Below are positions 42,971 to 52,447 of a DNA stretch of 64,000 bases, piece after piece. Positions within the stretch are counted from its first letter, which is position 1; each line of letters opens with the position of its first letter. The translations under genes and the position numbers were made by a program. Source of the stretch: Paracoccus limosus (GTDB lineage: Bacteria > Pseudomonadota > Alphaproteobacteria > Rhodobacterales > Rhodobacteraceae); NCBI RefSeq assembly GCF_009711185.1, contig NZ_WMIF01000020.1, forward strand, positions 1 through 64,000, written 5' to 3'. Under the pieces are notes generated by a model. It was not told the origin of the DNA. It searched no databases and saw only the letters and a program-made list of their open reading frames with translations.

Positions 42971-44283
42971 TCGGGCAGATTGCAAACCTTGGCTGGACCA
43001 TCGGCGCCTTTGTTCTGGCGCTGTCGATCATCGTCACCGTGCATGAATATGGCCATTACATCATCGGCCGGCTGTCGGGGATCAAGGCCGAGGTGTTCTC
43101 GCTGGGCTTCGGTCCGCGCCTGATCTCGCGCCGTGACCGGCATGGAACGCTGTGGCAGGTCGCGGCGATCCCGCTGGGCGGCTATGTCCGCTTTCTGGGC
43201 GATGCCAATGCCGCCAGTGCCGGCTCGGTCCCGGTCGATCCGGCGCGCGCGCGCCAAAGCCTGACCGGAGCGCCGCTTTGGGCGCGGTTCGCGACCGTGG
43301 CGGCGGGGCCGATCTTTAACTTCATCCTGTCGATTCTGGTCTTTGCCGGCATGGCGATCTGGCAGGGCATGCCCACCGCCGAGCCGCAGGTGGGCCGCCT
43401 GCATCCGACCCCGCCGGGCGTCGTGAGCGGGCTGCAACCGGGCGACGGCATTCTGGCGGTGCAGGGTCAGCCGGTCGCCGATTGGCCGGCATTGGCCCGC
43501 GTCGCGGCGGACCTGCCGCCGGCGCCGGCCTATGACTGGACCGTGCGGCGCGCGGGCGCGCAGATCACCGTTCCGGGCCCTTCGCCGATGCCGGCGCTGA
43601 TCACCGGCGTTGCGCCGCGCAGCGCCGCCGCTGCGGCGGGGCTGAAGGCGGGCGATGTGGTGCTGGCGGTCGATGGCGACGCGGTGGCGCGGTTCGACGA
43701 TTTGCGCGATCTGGTGACCCGCGCCGATGGCAAGCCCGTTCTGCTGCGCGTCTGGCGCGAGGGGCAGGGCGAGGCCGATTATACGCTGGTCCCGCGCCAG
43801 CAGGATCTGCCGACCGCCACCGGCTACGAGAAACGCTGGATGATCGGCGTCACCGGCGGCGGCACCTATTTCGACCCCGCCACCCGTCCGACCGGCCCGG
43901 TCGAGGCGCTGGGGCTGGGTGTTGGCCGCACATGGGACATCATCGCCTCGTCGGTTTCGGGGCTTTGGGCGATGGCCAGCGGCCAGATCGGCAGTTGCAA
44001 TCTGGGCGGCGCGATCAGCATCGCCGAAAGCACCGGGCAGGCGGCGGCAGCGGGCGGCAGCGATTTCATCTGGTGGATCGCCGTGCTGTCGGCGGCAATC
44101 GGTTTTCTGAACCTTTTGCCGGTGCCGGTGCTGGATGGCGGCCATCTGATGTTTTACGTCTATGAGGCGGTGGCCGGGCGGCGTCCCTCGGACCGGGTGC
44201 TGGAAGTGCTGTCGGCGCTGGGCATGGCGCTGGTGCTGGCGCTGATGATCTTTGGTCTCACCAACGATCTTTTCTGCCGCTGA
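42967..44283 (+). CDS. rseP: RIP metalloprotease RseP
   Basis: A 438-residue site-2 protease that cleaves within the membrane, typically anti-sigma factors in envelope-stress signalling. The zinc motif HEYGH lies in the first helix, and the third ligand in NLLPVPVLDGGHL near the end. Two PDZ domains separate them (about residues 115-300; each has a G-L-x-x-G-D pattern: GLQPGDGILAVQGQPV and GLKAGDVVLAVDGDAV). The ATG at 42967 overlaps the dxr stop. It precedes bamA, as usual. Confidence 0.96.
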   Translation: MIGQIANLGWTIGAFVLALSIIVTVHEYGHYIIGRLSGIKAEVFSLGFGPRLISRRDRHGTLWQVAAIPLGGYVRFLGDANAASAGSVPVDPARARQSLTGAPLWARFATVAAGPIFNFILSILVFAGMAIWQGMPTAEPQVGRLHPTPPGVVSGLQPGDGILAVQGQPVADWPALARVAADLPPAPAYDWTVRRAGAQITVPGPSPMPALITGVAPRSAAAAAGLKAGDVVLAVDGDAVARFDDLRDLVTRADGKPVLLRVWREGQGEADYTLVPRQQDLPTATGYEKRWMIGVTGGGTYFDPATRPTGPVEALGLGVGRTWDIIASSVSGLWAMASGQIGSCNLGGAISIAESTGQAAAAGGSDFIWWIAVLSAAIGFLNLLPVPVLDGGHLMFYVYEAVAGRRPSDRVLEVLSALGMALVLALMIFGLTNDLFCR

Positions 44284-44383
44284 GCGGGCGTTGCCTTTTG
44301 ACAGTCTGGCCCGCTTCGCTGTATCCCCTTTGCATAAATATGGCGGGATGAACCCGCCCCATCGGAACGATGCGAGGGCAGCG

Positions 44384-46741
44384 ATGACGGACAGGAAACT
44401 CGGCAAGGGCGCGCTGGCGCTGATTTCGGCGCTGACGGTGGCCGCCCCACTTGCCGCCATCCCGGGCGCCGCTGCGGCCTATGTGTTCAGCAATGTCAGC
44501 ATTCAGGGCAACCAACGCATCGAGCCGGCGACGATCCTGTCCTATCTGGATCTGCCGCGCGGCCAGAACGTCTCGGCGGGCGATCTGAACGCGGCGCTGC
44601 AGCGGCTGCAGGGCTCGGGCCTGTTCGAAACCGTGCAGTTGGTGCCCTCGGGCGGCACGCTGACCGTGAAGGTCGCGGAATATCCGACGATCAACACCAT
44701 CGCCTTCGAAGGCAACAAGAAGCTCAAGGACGAGAACCTCGCCGAGATCGTCAAGTCCAAGTCGCGCCGGGTCTATTCGCCGGCGCAGGCCGAGGCCGAT
44801 GCCGCCGAGATCAGCAAGGTCTATGCCTCGCAGGGCCGGCTGGCGGCGCGGGTCGATCCCAAGATCATCAAGCGCGACGGCAACCGGGTCGATCTGGTCT
44901 TTGAAGTCCGCGAGGGCGATCTGACCGAGATCGAACGCATCGGTTTCGTCGGCAACCGCGCCTTTTCCGACCAGAAGCTGCGCAACGTCCTGCAAACCAA
45001 ACAGGCCGGCATCCTGCGCACCTTCATCAAGCGCGACACTTTCTCGCCCGATCGGCTGCCGGTCGATGAAAAGCTGCTGACCGATTTCTACCGCTCGCGC
45101 GGCTATGCCGATTTCAAGGTTCAGGCGGTCGCGCCCGAAGTCGCGCGCGAACGTGACGCCTTCTACATCACCTTCAAGATCCAGGAAGGGCCGCGCTACA
45201 GCTTTGGCAAGGTCAATACGATCAGCGAAGTGCCCGGCGTTGATGCCGCCGAGTTCCAGGCCCAGAACCGCGTCAAGCAGGGCGAGATCTACAACCCCAC
45301 CACCATCGACACCACCATCCGCCGGATGGAGGCCTTGGCGCTGCGCAAGGGGCTGAACTTTGTCAATGTCGAGCCGCGCATCACCCGCAATGAGCGCAAC
45401 CAGACGCTGGACCTGACATTCGCCCTGACGCGCGGCCAGCGCGTCTTTGTCGAGCGCATCGACATCGAGGGCAACACGACCACGCTGGACGAGGTGATCC
45501 GCCGCCAGTTCGCTACGGTCGAAGGCGACCCCTTCAACCCGCGCGAGATCCGCAACTCGGCCGAACGGCTGCGGGCGCTGGGCTATTTCTCGGACGTGCA
45601 GGCCGAAACCCGGCAGGGCACCAACCCCGATCAGGTCATTGTCGACGTGAACGTCGAGGAGCAGCCGACCGGCAGCCTGAGCTTTGGCGCCAGCTACGGC
45701 GTTTCGGCCGGCGTCGGCTTCAACCTGTCGCTGTCGGAAAAGAACTTCCTTGGCCGTGGCCAGCAGGTGAACCTGTCCTTCGCGACCGGCTCGGGCTCGA
45801 AATCCTCGGGGCTGACCTTTGTCGAGCCCTATTTCCTGGGCCGCGATCTGAAGGCGCGGGTGCAGCTGTGGTATAACACCACCGACCGGCTGAACGCCGA
45901 TTACAACACCCGCTCGGTCGGTTTCCAGACCGGGATGGAGTTCCCGATCTCGGAAAGCTCGCGGCTGGAGCTGCGCTACAAGCTCAGCAAGGATACGCTG
46001 TCTGACGTGGAAAAGATCCATGTCGATCCCGAAAGCGGCGAACGCGTCGGCTCGTCGCCGATCCTTTATCTGGAACAGGGCGGCTATTTCACCTCGGCGC
46101 TGGGTTACACCTACAGCTATGACAGCCGCACCGCCGGCCTGGACCCGCTCAACAGCTATCGCCTGCGTTTTTCGCAGGATTTCGCCGGGGTGGGCGGCGA
46201 TGTGAAATCGGTGACGACCAGCATCTATGCCGGTGCCGAAAGCAATGCCTGGCGCGAGAACGTCACCTTCCTGGCCGAATTCGAGGCCGGCGCCGTGCAT
46301 ATGCTGAGCGACCAGAACAGCCGCTTCCTCGACCGCTATTCGGGCAATGGCAAGATCCGTGGCTTTGAGCCGAACGGCTATGGCCCGCGCGATCTGAACG
46401 CCCCGAACGAGGACGCTCTGGGCGGCAACTATTTCTGGGCACTGCGCACCGAGGTGCAATTCCCGCTGGGCCTGCCCGAAGAATATGGCATCAAGGGCGG
46501 CCTGTTCGCCGATGCCGGTTCGGTCTGGGGGCTGAACAATGTGAACGGCGCCACCGACGAAAGCGGCAACGGGCGCTCCAACATCGTCGATGACGGCATG
46601 CATGTGCGCGCGGCGGTCGGGGCCTCGCTGTTCTGGACCACGCCGATCGGGCCGCTGCGCTTCAACTTTGCCAAGGCGCTCGCCAAGGAAGACTATGACA
46701 AAGAGCAGGCCTTCGACCTGACGATCTCGACCAAGTTCTGA
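44384..46741 (+). CDS. bamA: Outer membrane protein assembly factor BamA
   Basis: BamA is the core of the machine that folds beta-barrel proteins into the outer membrane. The 785-residue protein has a signal peptide (ALISALTVAAPLAAIPGAAA), five POTRA domains (from VFSNVSIQGNQRIEPATILS to about residue 430), and a C-terminal barrel. It ends DLTISTKF with the terminal phenylalanine. The ATG at 44384 follows GAGGG; an ATG at 44348 is in frame. Its stop codon overlaps the skp start (TGATG). Confidence 0.96.
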   Translation: MTDRKLGKGALALISALTVAAPLAAIPGAAAAYVFSNVSIQGNQRIEPATILSYLDLPRGQNVSAGDLNAALQRLQGSGLFETVQLVPSGGTLTVKVAEYPTINTIAFEGNKKLKDENLAEIVKSKSRRVYSPAQAEADAAEISKVYASQGRLAARVDPKIIKRDGNRVDLVFEVREGDLTEIERIGFVGNRAFSDQKLRNVLQTKQAGILRTFIKRDTFSPDRLPVDEKLLTDFYRSRGYADFKVQAVAPEVARERDAFYITFKIQEGPRYSFGKVNTISEVPGVDAAEFQAQNRVKQGEIYNPTTIDTTIRRMEALALRKGLNFVNVEPRITRNERNQTLDLTFALTRGQRVFVERIDIEGNTTTLDEVIRRQFATVEGDPFNPREIRNSAERLRALGYFSDVQAETRQGTNPDQVIVDVNVEEQPTGSLSFGASYGVSAGVGFNLSLSEKNFLGRGQQVNLSFATGSGSKSSGLTFVEPYFLGRDLKARVQLWYNTTDRLNADYNTRSVGFQTGMEFPISESSRLELRYKLSKDTLSDVEKIHVDPESGERVGSSPILYLEQGGYFTSALGYTYSYDSRTAGLDPLNSYRLRFSQDFAGVGGDVKSVTTSIYAGAESNAWRENVTFLAEFEAGAVHMLSDQNSRFLDRYSGNGKIRGFEPNGYGPRDLNAPNEDALGGNYFWALRTEVQFPLGLPEEYGIKGGLFADAGSVWGLNNVNGATDESGNGRSNIVDDGMHVRAAVGASLFWTTPIGPLRFNFAKALAKEDYDKEQAFDLTISTKF

Positions 46742-47487
46742 TGCGGGTGCGGGCGGCCATCGCGATCCTGCTGGCGGCGGCTTTGCCGCTGGCCGCGCAG
46801 GAGGCCGGTCCCGACGCGATCGAGGCGCCGGGTCTGGGCCCGGCGCGCGGCATCGGCAAAGCCGCGGCCGGTGGCGCGCTGCTGGTCGATACGCCGCAGG
46901 ACCAGAGCGCGGCGCCGATCCTGACCATCGACCCGCAGCTTTTGTTCCTGCATTCCGCTTGGGGCCAGCGCGTCAACACCAGCGTCAATGCCGAGGGTGA
47001 GCGGATCGAGGCCGAGAATGAGCGGCTGGCGGCCCAGTTCTCGCGCGAAGAACAAGAGCTGACCGATCTGCGCCGCAGCCTGCCTGCCGACGAATTCCGC
47101 CGCCGGGCCGATGATTTCGACAAGCGTGTGGTCGAGATCCGGCGCGAGCGCGACGGCTTGTTGCGCACTCTCGATGCCCGCGTCGAGTCCGAGCGCAGCG
47201 CCTTTTTCCGCGCGGCCCTGCCGATTCTGGCCCAGCTGATGAAAGAGCGCGGCGCGCAGGTGGTTCTGGACCAGAATGCGATCTTTGTTGCGGCGCAGGC
47301 GGTGGATGTCACCGATGATCTGGTCGCGCGGCTGGACCGCGAGATCGGCGCCGGCCCGGCGACGCCACCCGGCCCCGATGCCGGGGATGCGGCGCCGGGG
47401 GATGCGCCCGGCCCCGATGCCGGCTCGGACACCAGTCCCACGACCGCCCCGGTCCCGCCCGAAAAGCCCACGCCCCCCGCGCAGTAA
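46741..47487 (+). CDS. skp: OmpH/Skp family periplasmic chaperone
   Basis: A 248-residue exported protein with a short signal peptide (AAIAILLAAALPLAAQEA) and the OmpH/Skp start ILTIDPQLLFLHSAWGQRV. A long charged coiled-coil (about residues 80-170) follows, forming the tentacles that hold unfolded outer-membrane proteins. The C-terminal segment of about 40 residues is Pro/Asp/Gly-rich and disordered, longer than in E. coli Skp. It is coupled to bamA by TGATG, matching its role in delivering clients to BamA. Confidence 0.9.
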   Translation: MRVRAAIAILLAAALPLAAQEAGPDAIEAPGLGPARGIGKAAAGGALLVDTPQDQSAAPILTIDPQLLFLHSAWGQRVNTSVNAEGERIEAENERLAAQFSREEQELTDLRRSLPADEFRRRADDFDKRVVEIRRERDGLLRTLDARVESERSAFFRAALPILAQLMKERGAQVVLDQNAIFVAAQAVDVTDDLVARLDREIGAGPATPPGPDAGDAAPGDAPGPDAGSDTSPTTAPVPPEKPTPPAQ

Positions 47488-47500
47488 CGGGCCGCGCCGG

Positions 47501-48439
47501 TCAGCGGTCCAGCGCGGTCAGCCGTTCGGTCAGCAGCGCCAGAAACCCCTCGCGGTCGATATGGCGCAGGAACATGGCGTTCGGTGCCCGCCCCGAGACG
47601 CGCCACCAGTCGGCCACGGTCATGCCGGTGGTGAACTCGCCCTGCGTCTCGATTTCCACGTTGATATGGCGGCCTTGGAACAGGTCGGGGCGCAGCAGCC
47701 ATGCGATGGTGCAGGGGTCGTGCAGCGGCGCGCCCTCGCTGCCGTATTTCTCGCGGTCGTAGCGTTCGAAGAAGTCCGTCCAGCCGGCAACGGCGCGGCC
47801 GACCGGGCCCGAGGCGCGCATGGTCTCGATCCAGTCGCGGTTGGTCAGCGCGTCATGGGTTACGTCCAGCGGCACCACGGTCAGGGGCGCGCCGCTGGCA
47901 AAGACGATCTTGGCGGCTTCGGGATCGACAAAGATGTTGAATTCGGCCGCCGGGGTGATGTTGCCGACCTCGAAATAGGCGCCGCCCATCAGCACGATTT
48001 CCTGCACCCGCGCGATGATGTCGGGGGCGCGCTGAAAGGCAGTGGCGATATTGGTCAGCGGCCCGATCGGCACCAGCGTGACGCTGCCCGCCGGTTCCTC
48101 GCGCAGGATGCGGATCAGGGCATCGACGGCATGGCCATCGGCCAAGGGGGCCGCCGGCTCGAAAAGGTCGATCCCGTCTAGGCCGGTCTTGCCATGGACA
48201 TGTTCGGCGGTGACCAGCGGGCGCGCCAGCGGCGCGTCGCAGCCGGCATAGACCGGAATATCGCCGCGCCCGGCGATCTCGAGCACGATGCGGGCATTGC
48301 GCCGGGTCTGGTCCAGCGGCACGTTGCCGGCAACCGTGGTCAGGGCCAGAACCTCAAGCTCGGGTGATCCCAAGGCGAACAGGATGGCCACCGCGTCGTC
48401 CTGACCGGGATCGGTGTCGATGATGATCTTGCGTGCCAT
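47501..48439 (-). CDS. Inosine-uridine preferring nucleoside hydrolase
   Basis: A 312-residue ribonucleoside hydrolase that releases ribose from nucleosides for salvage. The calcium-binding aspartate cluster IIIDTDPGQDDAVAI is at the N-terminus. IGPLTNIATAF, VLMGGAYFEVGNITPAAEFN and the active-site histidine in APLHDPCTIAWLL follow. I placed the start at 48439, with GGGGGAA upstream. Base preference (purine or pyrimidine) cannot be read from sequence. It converges on skp with a 13-bp gap. Confidence 0.93.
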   Translation of the reverse strand: MARKIIIDTDPGQDDAVAILFALGSPELEVLALTTVAGNVPLDQTRRNARIVLEIAGRGDIPVYAGCDAPLARPLVTAEHVHGKTGLDGIDLFEPAAPLADGHAVDALIRILREEPAGSVTLVPIGPLTNIATAFQRAPDIIARVQEIVLMGGAYFEVGNITPAAEFNIFVDPEAAKIVFASGAPLTVVPLDVTHDALTNRDWIETMRASGPVGRAVAGWTDFFERYDREKYGSEGAPLHDPCTIAWLLRPDLFQGRHINVEIETQGEFTTGMTVADWWRVSGRAPNAMFLRHIDREGFLALLTERLTALDR

Positions 48440-48512
48440 GGTTTTCCCCCGTTCGTGCTGGTCCAGATTGATCGGCGCGCCCGGCGCCATGCAAGCCGCT
48501 TCCCGCGCGGGA

Positions 48513-50966
48513 CTACGGCGCCGGTTGCAGATGCGTCACGCCCTCGGCGGCGGCGCGGGCCAGCGCCGGGTCCAGCGACATGCGGATATATTCGCCCCGG
48601 CGCCACAGTTCGGACAGGTCGTCATAATGGCGCGACAGCGGATGGCCCGATTGCCCGGTCGAGGTGATGAACACCGAACTGTCGGGATCGGCCAGATCAT
48701 AGACGCCGCGATAGGCCGCGCCGGTGGTGTTCAGCCAGGGGTTCGGGCCATAGCCAAGGCTGCCCGCCAGCGCCACCGTCGAGCCCGAGCCCGAGGTCGA
48801 TTGCAGGAGGTTCACCAGATAGGAAATGCCGCTGAGCTCGCCCAAGGCGGGATGGACATGGCGGGCGCGGTGCATGTCGCCCCAGCGCCAGCTGGCCAGA
48901 TCCGGGCCAAAGCGGCTGGTCAGATCCAGCAGCGCCGCATCCAGCGCCTGCCGGGCGATCTGGGTGCAGGTCTCGACCGGGGTGGACTGGCGCACGTCGC
49001 ACCAGACCCCGGCGCCATCGGTGTTGCGGAACACCTTTTCGATGAAGCGGGGGTAAAGCTCGGTCAGATCGTCGGCCAAGGGGCCCAGCTCGTCCTGCAC
49101 AATCCGGTTTTGCAGGGCGCGCATCCATACGGAATAGATCAGCGGCTCGGGCAGATGCTCGCTCATGGCGCCGTCCCAATTCGCCAGAAGCGTCAGCGCA
49201 TCCTGACGCTGGCGCTCGGGCGTGCCCTGCGCGGCGGGCTCACCCGTGAACCACAGATCGGCGCCGACAAGCGGCAGCAGGGTGCGGGCGACCGGGCTGA
49301 CGATGTCGTTCTGCGCGGCGATGAAACTGTCGCGGGAATGGATCTCGCGCGCGCCGATCAGGTGCTGCAGCCGCGCCTGACGGAAGCTGTCGCCCCGATC
49401 ATAGCCCAAGAGCGGCTCATTGGGTTGCACCGCGCCGGTGGTGGCGACGATCCCCGATTTCGGCGCCAGATCGACCAGCGCCGATGAGGCCGGGGCCATG
49501 CCCTGCCAGCGGTCGGCGGGGTTCCAGCCCGGCGAGGGCAGGCGGCCCTGGGTCTGCGCCACCGGCAGGCGCACCGGCACGGCGCCGGCCAGCACCTGAC
49601 CCACGCCCTTGTCATCGGCCAGTGTGACGCTGAGCGCAGGGGCGACCATCTTGCCCAGCACCCGCGCCGCCGCCGTGCGGTCCTGCGCGTGCATCAGCCC
49701 GACCAGCGCTGACATCGAGCTGTCCTCGCCCTGACCGCCGGTCCAAGCCAGCGTCGCGACATGGCCGGCGGGCAGGATGCTGTCGATGCCCAGATGGCCG
49801 CCGGGCAGGACCGGGCCGTTTTCGGTTTCGCGCAGGGTCAGCGTCAGATCGTCGCCCCCCTTGACGCGCAGCGTCTCGCGCCGGGTGCCAAAGGCGGTCC
49901 AGCCCTCGGCGCCGCGATAGCGGCTGGAATCGCCGGGCTGCACCTCTTCGATGAACAGATCCTGATCGTCGATCTGGGCCGGGGTGATGCCCCATGCCAG
50001 ATGCGTGTTGCGACCCGACAGAATGGCGGGAATGCCCGGAATCGTGCCGCCGATCACCCCGCCCGAGCCCAGCTCCAGCCGCGCCAGATACCACAGGCCC
50101 GGTGCGGTCAGGGCAAATTGCGGGTCATTGGCCAGAAGCGCGCCACCGGCGGCCGTGCGCTCGGGCGCCGCCGCCCAGCCATTGGCCGAGGCGCCAAGCG
50201 CGGGCGCCAGATAACCGGCCAGCCCAAGGCTCCAGCCGGGGCGCGCGGCGCGCCGCTCGGAGCCGGCAAAGCGGCCGCCGGGAAACAGCGAGGCATAGCT
50301 GGGCAGCGGCGGCTCGCCCGGTTCGGCCATGATGTCCTGTCCCCGCTGCGGGGCGGCCAGCGACAGGCGGGCGCGCAGCACCTCGCGTCGGATCTGCACG
50401 GTCGAACTGGCCGCCAGCAGCTTGAGGATGGCCAGCGAATCCGCCGGCTCCCAATAGGCGATGTCATCGGGGAACAGAAAGAATTCGGGCGCGCCGCGGC
50501 CGCGCGCGTCCAGATTGACCTGCCGGATCCAGGCGTTGACGCCTTGGGCATAGGCCTCAAGCGCGGCGCGGGTCTCGGGGTCCTGGGCATCGACCGAGGC
50601 GCGGGCATTGCGGTAAAGCTGCAGCCGCCGCGCCAGCTCATCCGAGGCCAGCACGGCGGGGCCATAGATCTCGGCCAGCCGGCCCTGTGCCGCGCGGCGC
50701 AGCACGGTCATCTGGAACAGCCGGTCCTGCGCATGTGCCAGCCCAAGGGCAAAGAACACATCCGCATCGGATTTGCCAAAGATATGCGGCACGTCATCGG
50801 TCGAGCGCACGATCTCGACCGGGGCCGAGATGCCGGGCACCTCATAGGTGGCATTGTAATCGGGCAGCGAGCGGACGACGAAATACCAGGCCAGCAGCAA
50901 AAGCGCGATCCCGACCCCGATCAGACCGACCGTCAGGCGCACCAGCCAGCGGAAAACTGTGACCAT
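48513..50966 (-). CDS. Penicillin acylase family protein
   Basis: An 817-residue Ntn-hydrolase precursor with an N-terminal membrane anchor/signal (LTVGLIGVGIALLLLAWYFV). After an alpha-chain region (VEIVRSTDDVPHIFGKSDAD) comes the self-cleavage site: ALGASANGWAAAPERTA, where the Ser would become the catalytic N-terminus of the beta chain, followed by LLANDPQFALTAPGLWY. The second position after the serine differs from the common SN-W pattern. Substrates of such proteins include acyl-homoserine lactones, beta-lactams or other amides; this one is unassigned. The gene is single. Confidence 0.9.
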   Translation of the reverse strand: MVTVFRWLVRLTVGLIGVGIALLLLAWYFVVRSLPDYNATYEVPGISAPVEIVRSTDDVPHIFGKSDADVFFALGLAHAQDRLFQMTVLRRAAQGRLAEIYGPAVLASDELARRLQLYRNARASVDAQDPETRAALEAYAQGVNAWIRQVNLDARGRGAPEFFLFPDDIAYWEPADSLAILKLLAASSTVQIRREVLRARLSLAAPQRGQDIMAEPGEPPLPSYASLFPGGRFAGSERRAARPGWSLGLAGYLAPALGASANGWAAAPERTAAGGALLANDPQFALTAPGLWYLARLELGSGGVIGGTIPGIPAILSGRNTHLAWGITPAQIDDQDLFIEEVQPGDSSRYRGAEGWTAFGTRRETLRVKGGDDLTLTLRETENGPVLPGGHLGIDSILPAGHVATLAWTGGQGEDSSMSALVGLMHAQDRTAAARVLGKMVAPALSVTLADDKGVGQVLAGAVPVRLPVAQTQGRLPSPGWNPADRWQGMAPASSALVDLAPKSGIVATTGAVQPNEPLLGYDRGDSFRQARLQHLIGAREIHSRDSFIAAQNDIVSPVARTLLPLVGADLWFTGEPAAQGTPERQRQDALTLLANWDGAMSEHLPEPLIYSVWMRALQNRIVQDELGPLADDLTELYPRFIEKVFRNTDGAGVWCDVRQSTPVETCTQIARQALDAALLDLTSRFGPDLASWRWGDMHRARHVHPALGELSGISYLVNLLQSTSGSGSTVALAGSLGYGPNPWLNTTGAAYRGVYDLADPDSSVFITSTGQSGHPLSRHYDDLSELWRRGEYIRMSLDPALARAAAEGVTHLQPAP

Positions 50967-51091
50967 GCCTGTGCCTGCCCGGTTTGCGGCGCAGGTGTTG
51001 ACCCCCGCGCCGGGTGATGGAATTCATCGGGGTGAATAGGACAGGGCGTGGTTGGGTTCAACGCGCCTTTCGCAAGCATGGGGAGAAAGTG

Positions 51092-51958
51092 ATGGCGCGC
51101 GTTGCATTTCTGGGACTGGGGGTCATGGGCTATCCGATGGCCGGGCACCTTGCCGCCAGGGGCCATGAGGTGGCGGTGTGGAACCGCACCGCCGCCAAGG
51201 CCGAGGCATGGGCCGCGCAGCACGGCGGCCGCGTCGCCCGGACCGCGCGCGAGGCGGCGGCAGGGGCCGAGTTCGTCATGGCCTGCGTCGGCAATGACGA
51301 CGATCTGCGGCAGGTGTGCCGGGGCGCGGATGGCGCCTTTGCCGGGATGCAGCCGGGCGCGGTCTTTGTCGATCACACCACGGTTTCGGCCGCCGTCACC
51401 CGCGAGCTGGCCGCCGAGGCCACCGAGGCCGGGCTGGGTTTCGTCGATGCCCCGGTCTCGGGCGGGCAGGCGGGGGCCGAGAATGGCCAGCTGTCGGTGA
51501 TGTGCGGCGGCACCCCCGGAGATTACGCCCGCGCCGAGCCGGTGATCGCCGCCTATGCCAAGATCTGCCGGTTGATGGGTGCCTCGGGCGCGGGACAACT
51601 GACCAAGATGTGCAACCAGATCGCCATTGCCGGCGTGGTGCAGGGCCTGGCGGAATCGCTGCATTTCGCCGAAAAGGCCGGGCTGTCGATCGCCGATGTG
51701 GTCGAGGTGATCAGTCAGGGCGCGGCGGGCAGCTGGCAGATGGCTAACCGTTATCAGACCATGGCCGAGAATCGCTTCGATTTCGGCTTTGCCGTCGATT
51801 GGATGCGCAAGGATCTGGGCATCTGTCTGGCCACTGCCGACGAGACCGGCGCCTCGCTGCCGGCGACGGCGCTGGTGGATCAATTCTACAAGGATGTGCA
51901 GAATATGGGCGGCGGCCGCTGGGATACCTCGTCGCTGATTGCGCGGCTGCGCAAATAG
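51092..51958 (+). CDS. NAD(P)-dependent beta-hydroxyacid dehydrogenase (3-hydroxyisobutyrate DH family)
   Basis: A 288-residue enzyme with ARVAFLGLGVMGYPMAGHLA as the dinucleotide-binding loop, FVDAPVSGGQAGAENGQLSV (substrate block), and the catalytic lysine in GAGQLTKMCNQIAIAG. These are all three signatures of the family, which includes 3-hydroxyisobutyrate, tartronate semialdehyde and gamma-hydroxybutyrate dehydrogenases. The actual substrate is not deducible. The ATG at 51092 follows GGGAGA. It is divergent from the penicillin acylase-like gene. Confidence 0.9.
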   Translation: MARVAFLGLGVMGYPMAGHLAARGHEVAVWNRTAAKAEAWAAQHGGRVARTAREAAAGAEFVMACVGNDDDLRQVCRGADGAFAGMQPGAVFVDHTTVSAAVTRELAAEATEAGLGFVDAPVSGGQAGAENGQLSVMCGGTPGDYARAEPVIAAYAKICRLMGASGAGQLTKMCNQIAIAGVVQGLAESLHFAEKAGLSIADVVEVISQGAAGSWQMANRYQTMAENRFDFGFAVDWMRKDLGICLATADETGASLPATALVDQFYKDVQNMGGGRWDTSSLIARLRK

Positions 51959-52031
51959 GGCTATTGCGGGCCGGTGCGGCGGCTGATGCTTGCCAAATCG
52001 GCCCGGCTTCGGCTATCACGCCGGGCAAGGC

Positions 52032-52107
<76 letters not shown>

Positions 52108-52447
52108 TACTCCTGCCAAACTGCCGAATATATTGCGGTTTTGCCGCCGTTTGCCGCAGAATTGCGCATATTCCATTATTTTCGGCCGCGTCGGGAGCCT
52201 GCGTTATGTGAAGAGCGCAGGTTTTGCGAACCGGACGTATCACGGCGCACACGTGGAAAAAAATTCTCCTATTTACCCCCTTGTCAGATCAAGTGTCATT
52301 TTGGAGTAATTGACTTAATGGACATGTTTAACGCCTATAGGTTTATCGGAAAAACAGCCGTTCGCCTTGGGTGACGGGGCAACTGGCCATTTAACAAGTA
52401 AGTTTTCCCGATGTGCGCAGTTCAGGCGTCTCGGGAGAGGGGGATTG
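52108..52447. other. AT-rich leader between tRNA-Val and the TetR gene
   Basis: This 340-bp gap has no credible gene. It is visibly more AT-rich than its surroundings, with A/T runs around 52255-52330. The sequence TTGACTTAATGGACATG near 52310 could include a -35 element for tetR, but I cannot place a convincing -10 at proper spacing. No clear TetR operator palindrome was found. A GGGAGAGGGGG stretch just before 52448 is the tetR ribosome binding site. Confidence 0.5.

Noticed and set aside
44258-46603. 781-codon open frame on the minus strand opposite bamA
   Set aside because: It is antisense to bamA, which has signal peptide, POTRA and barrel signatures.
52108-52447. Defined sigma-70 promoter for tetR
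   Set aside because: A TTGACT is present, but no -10 element lies at 16-18 bp, so I did not call a promoter.
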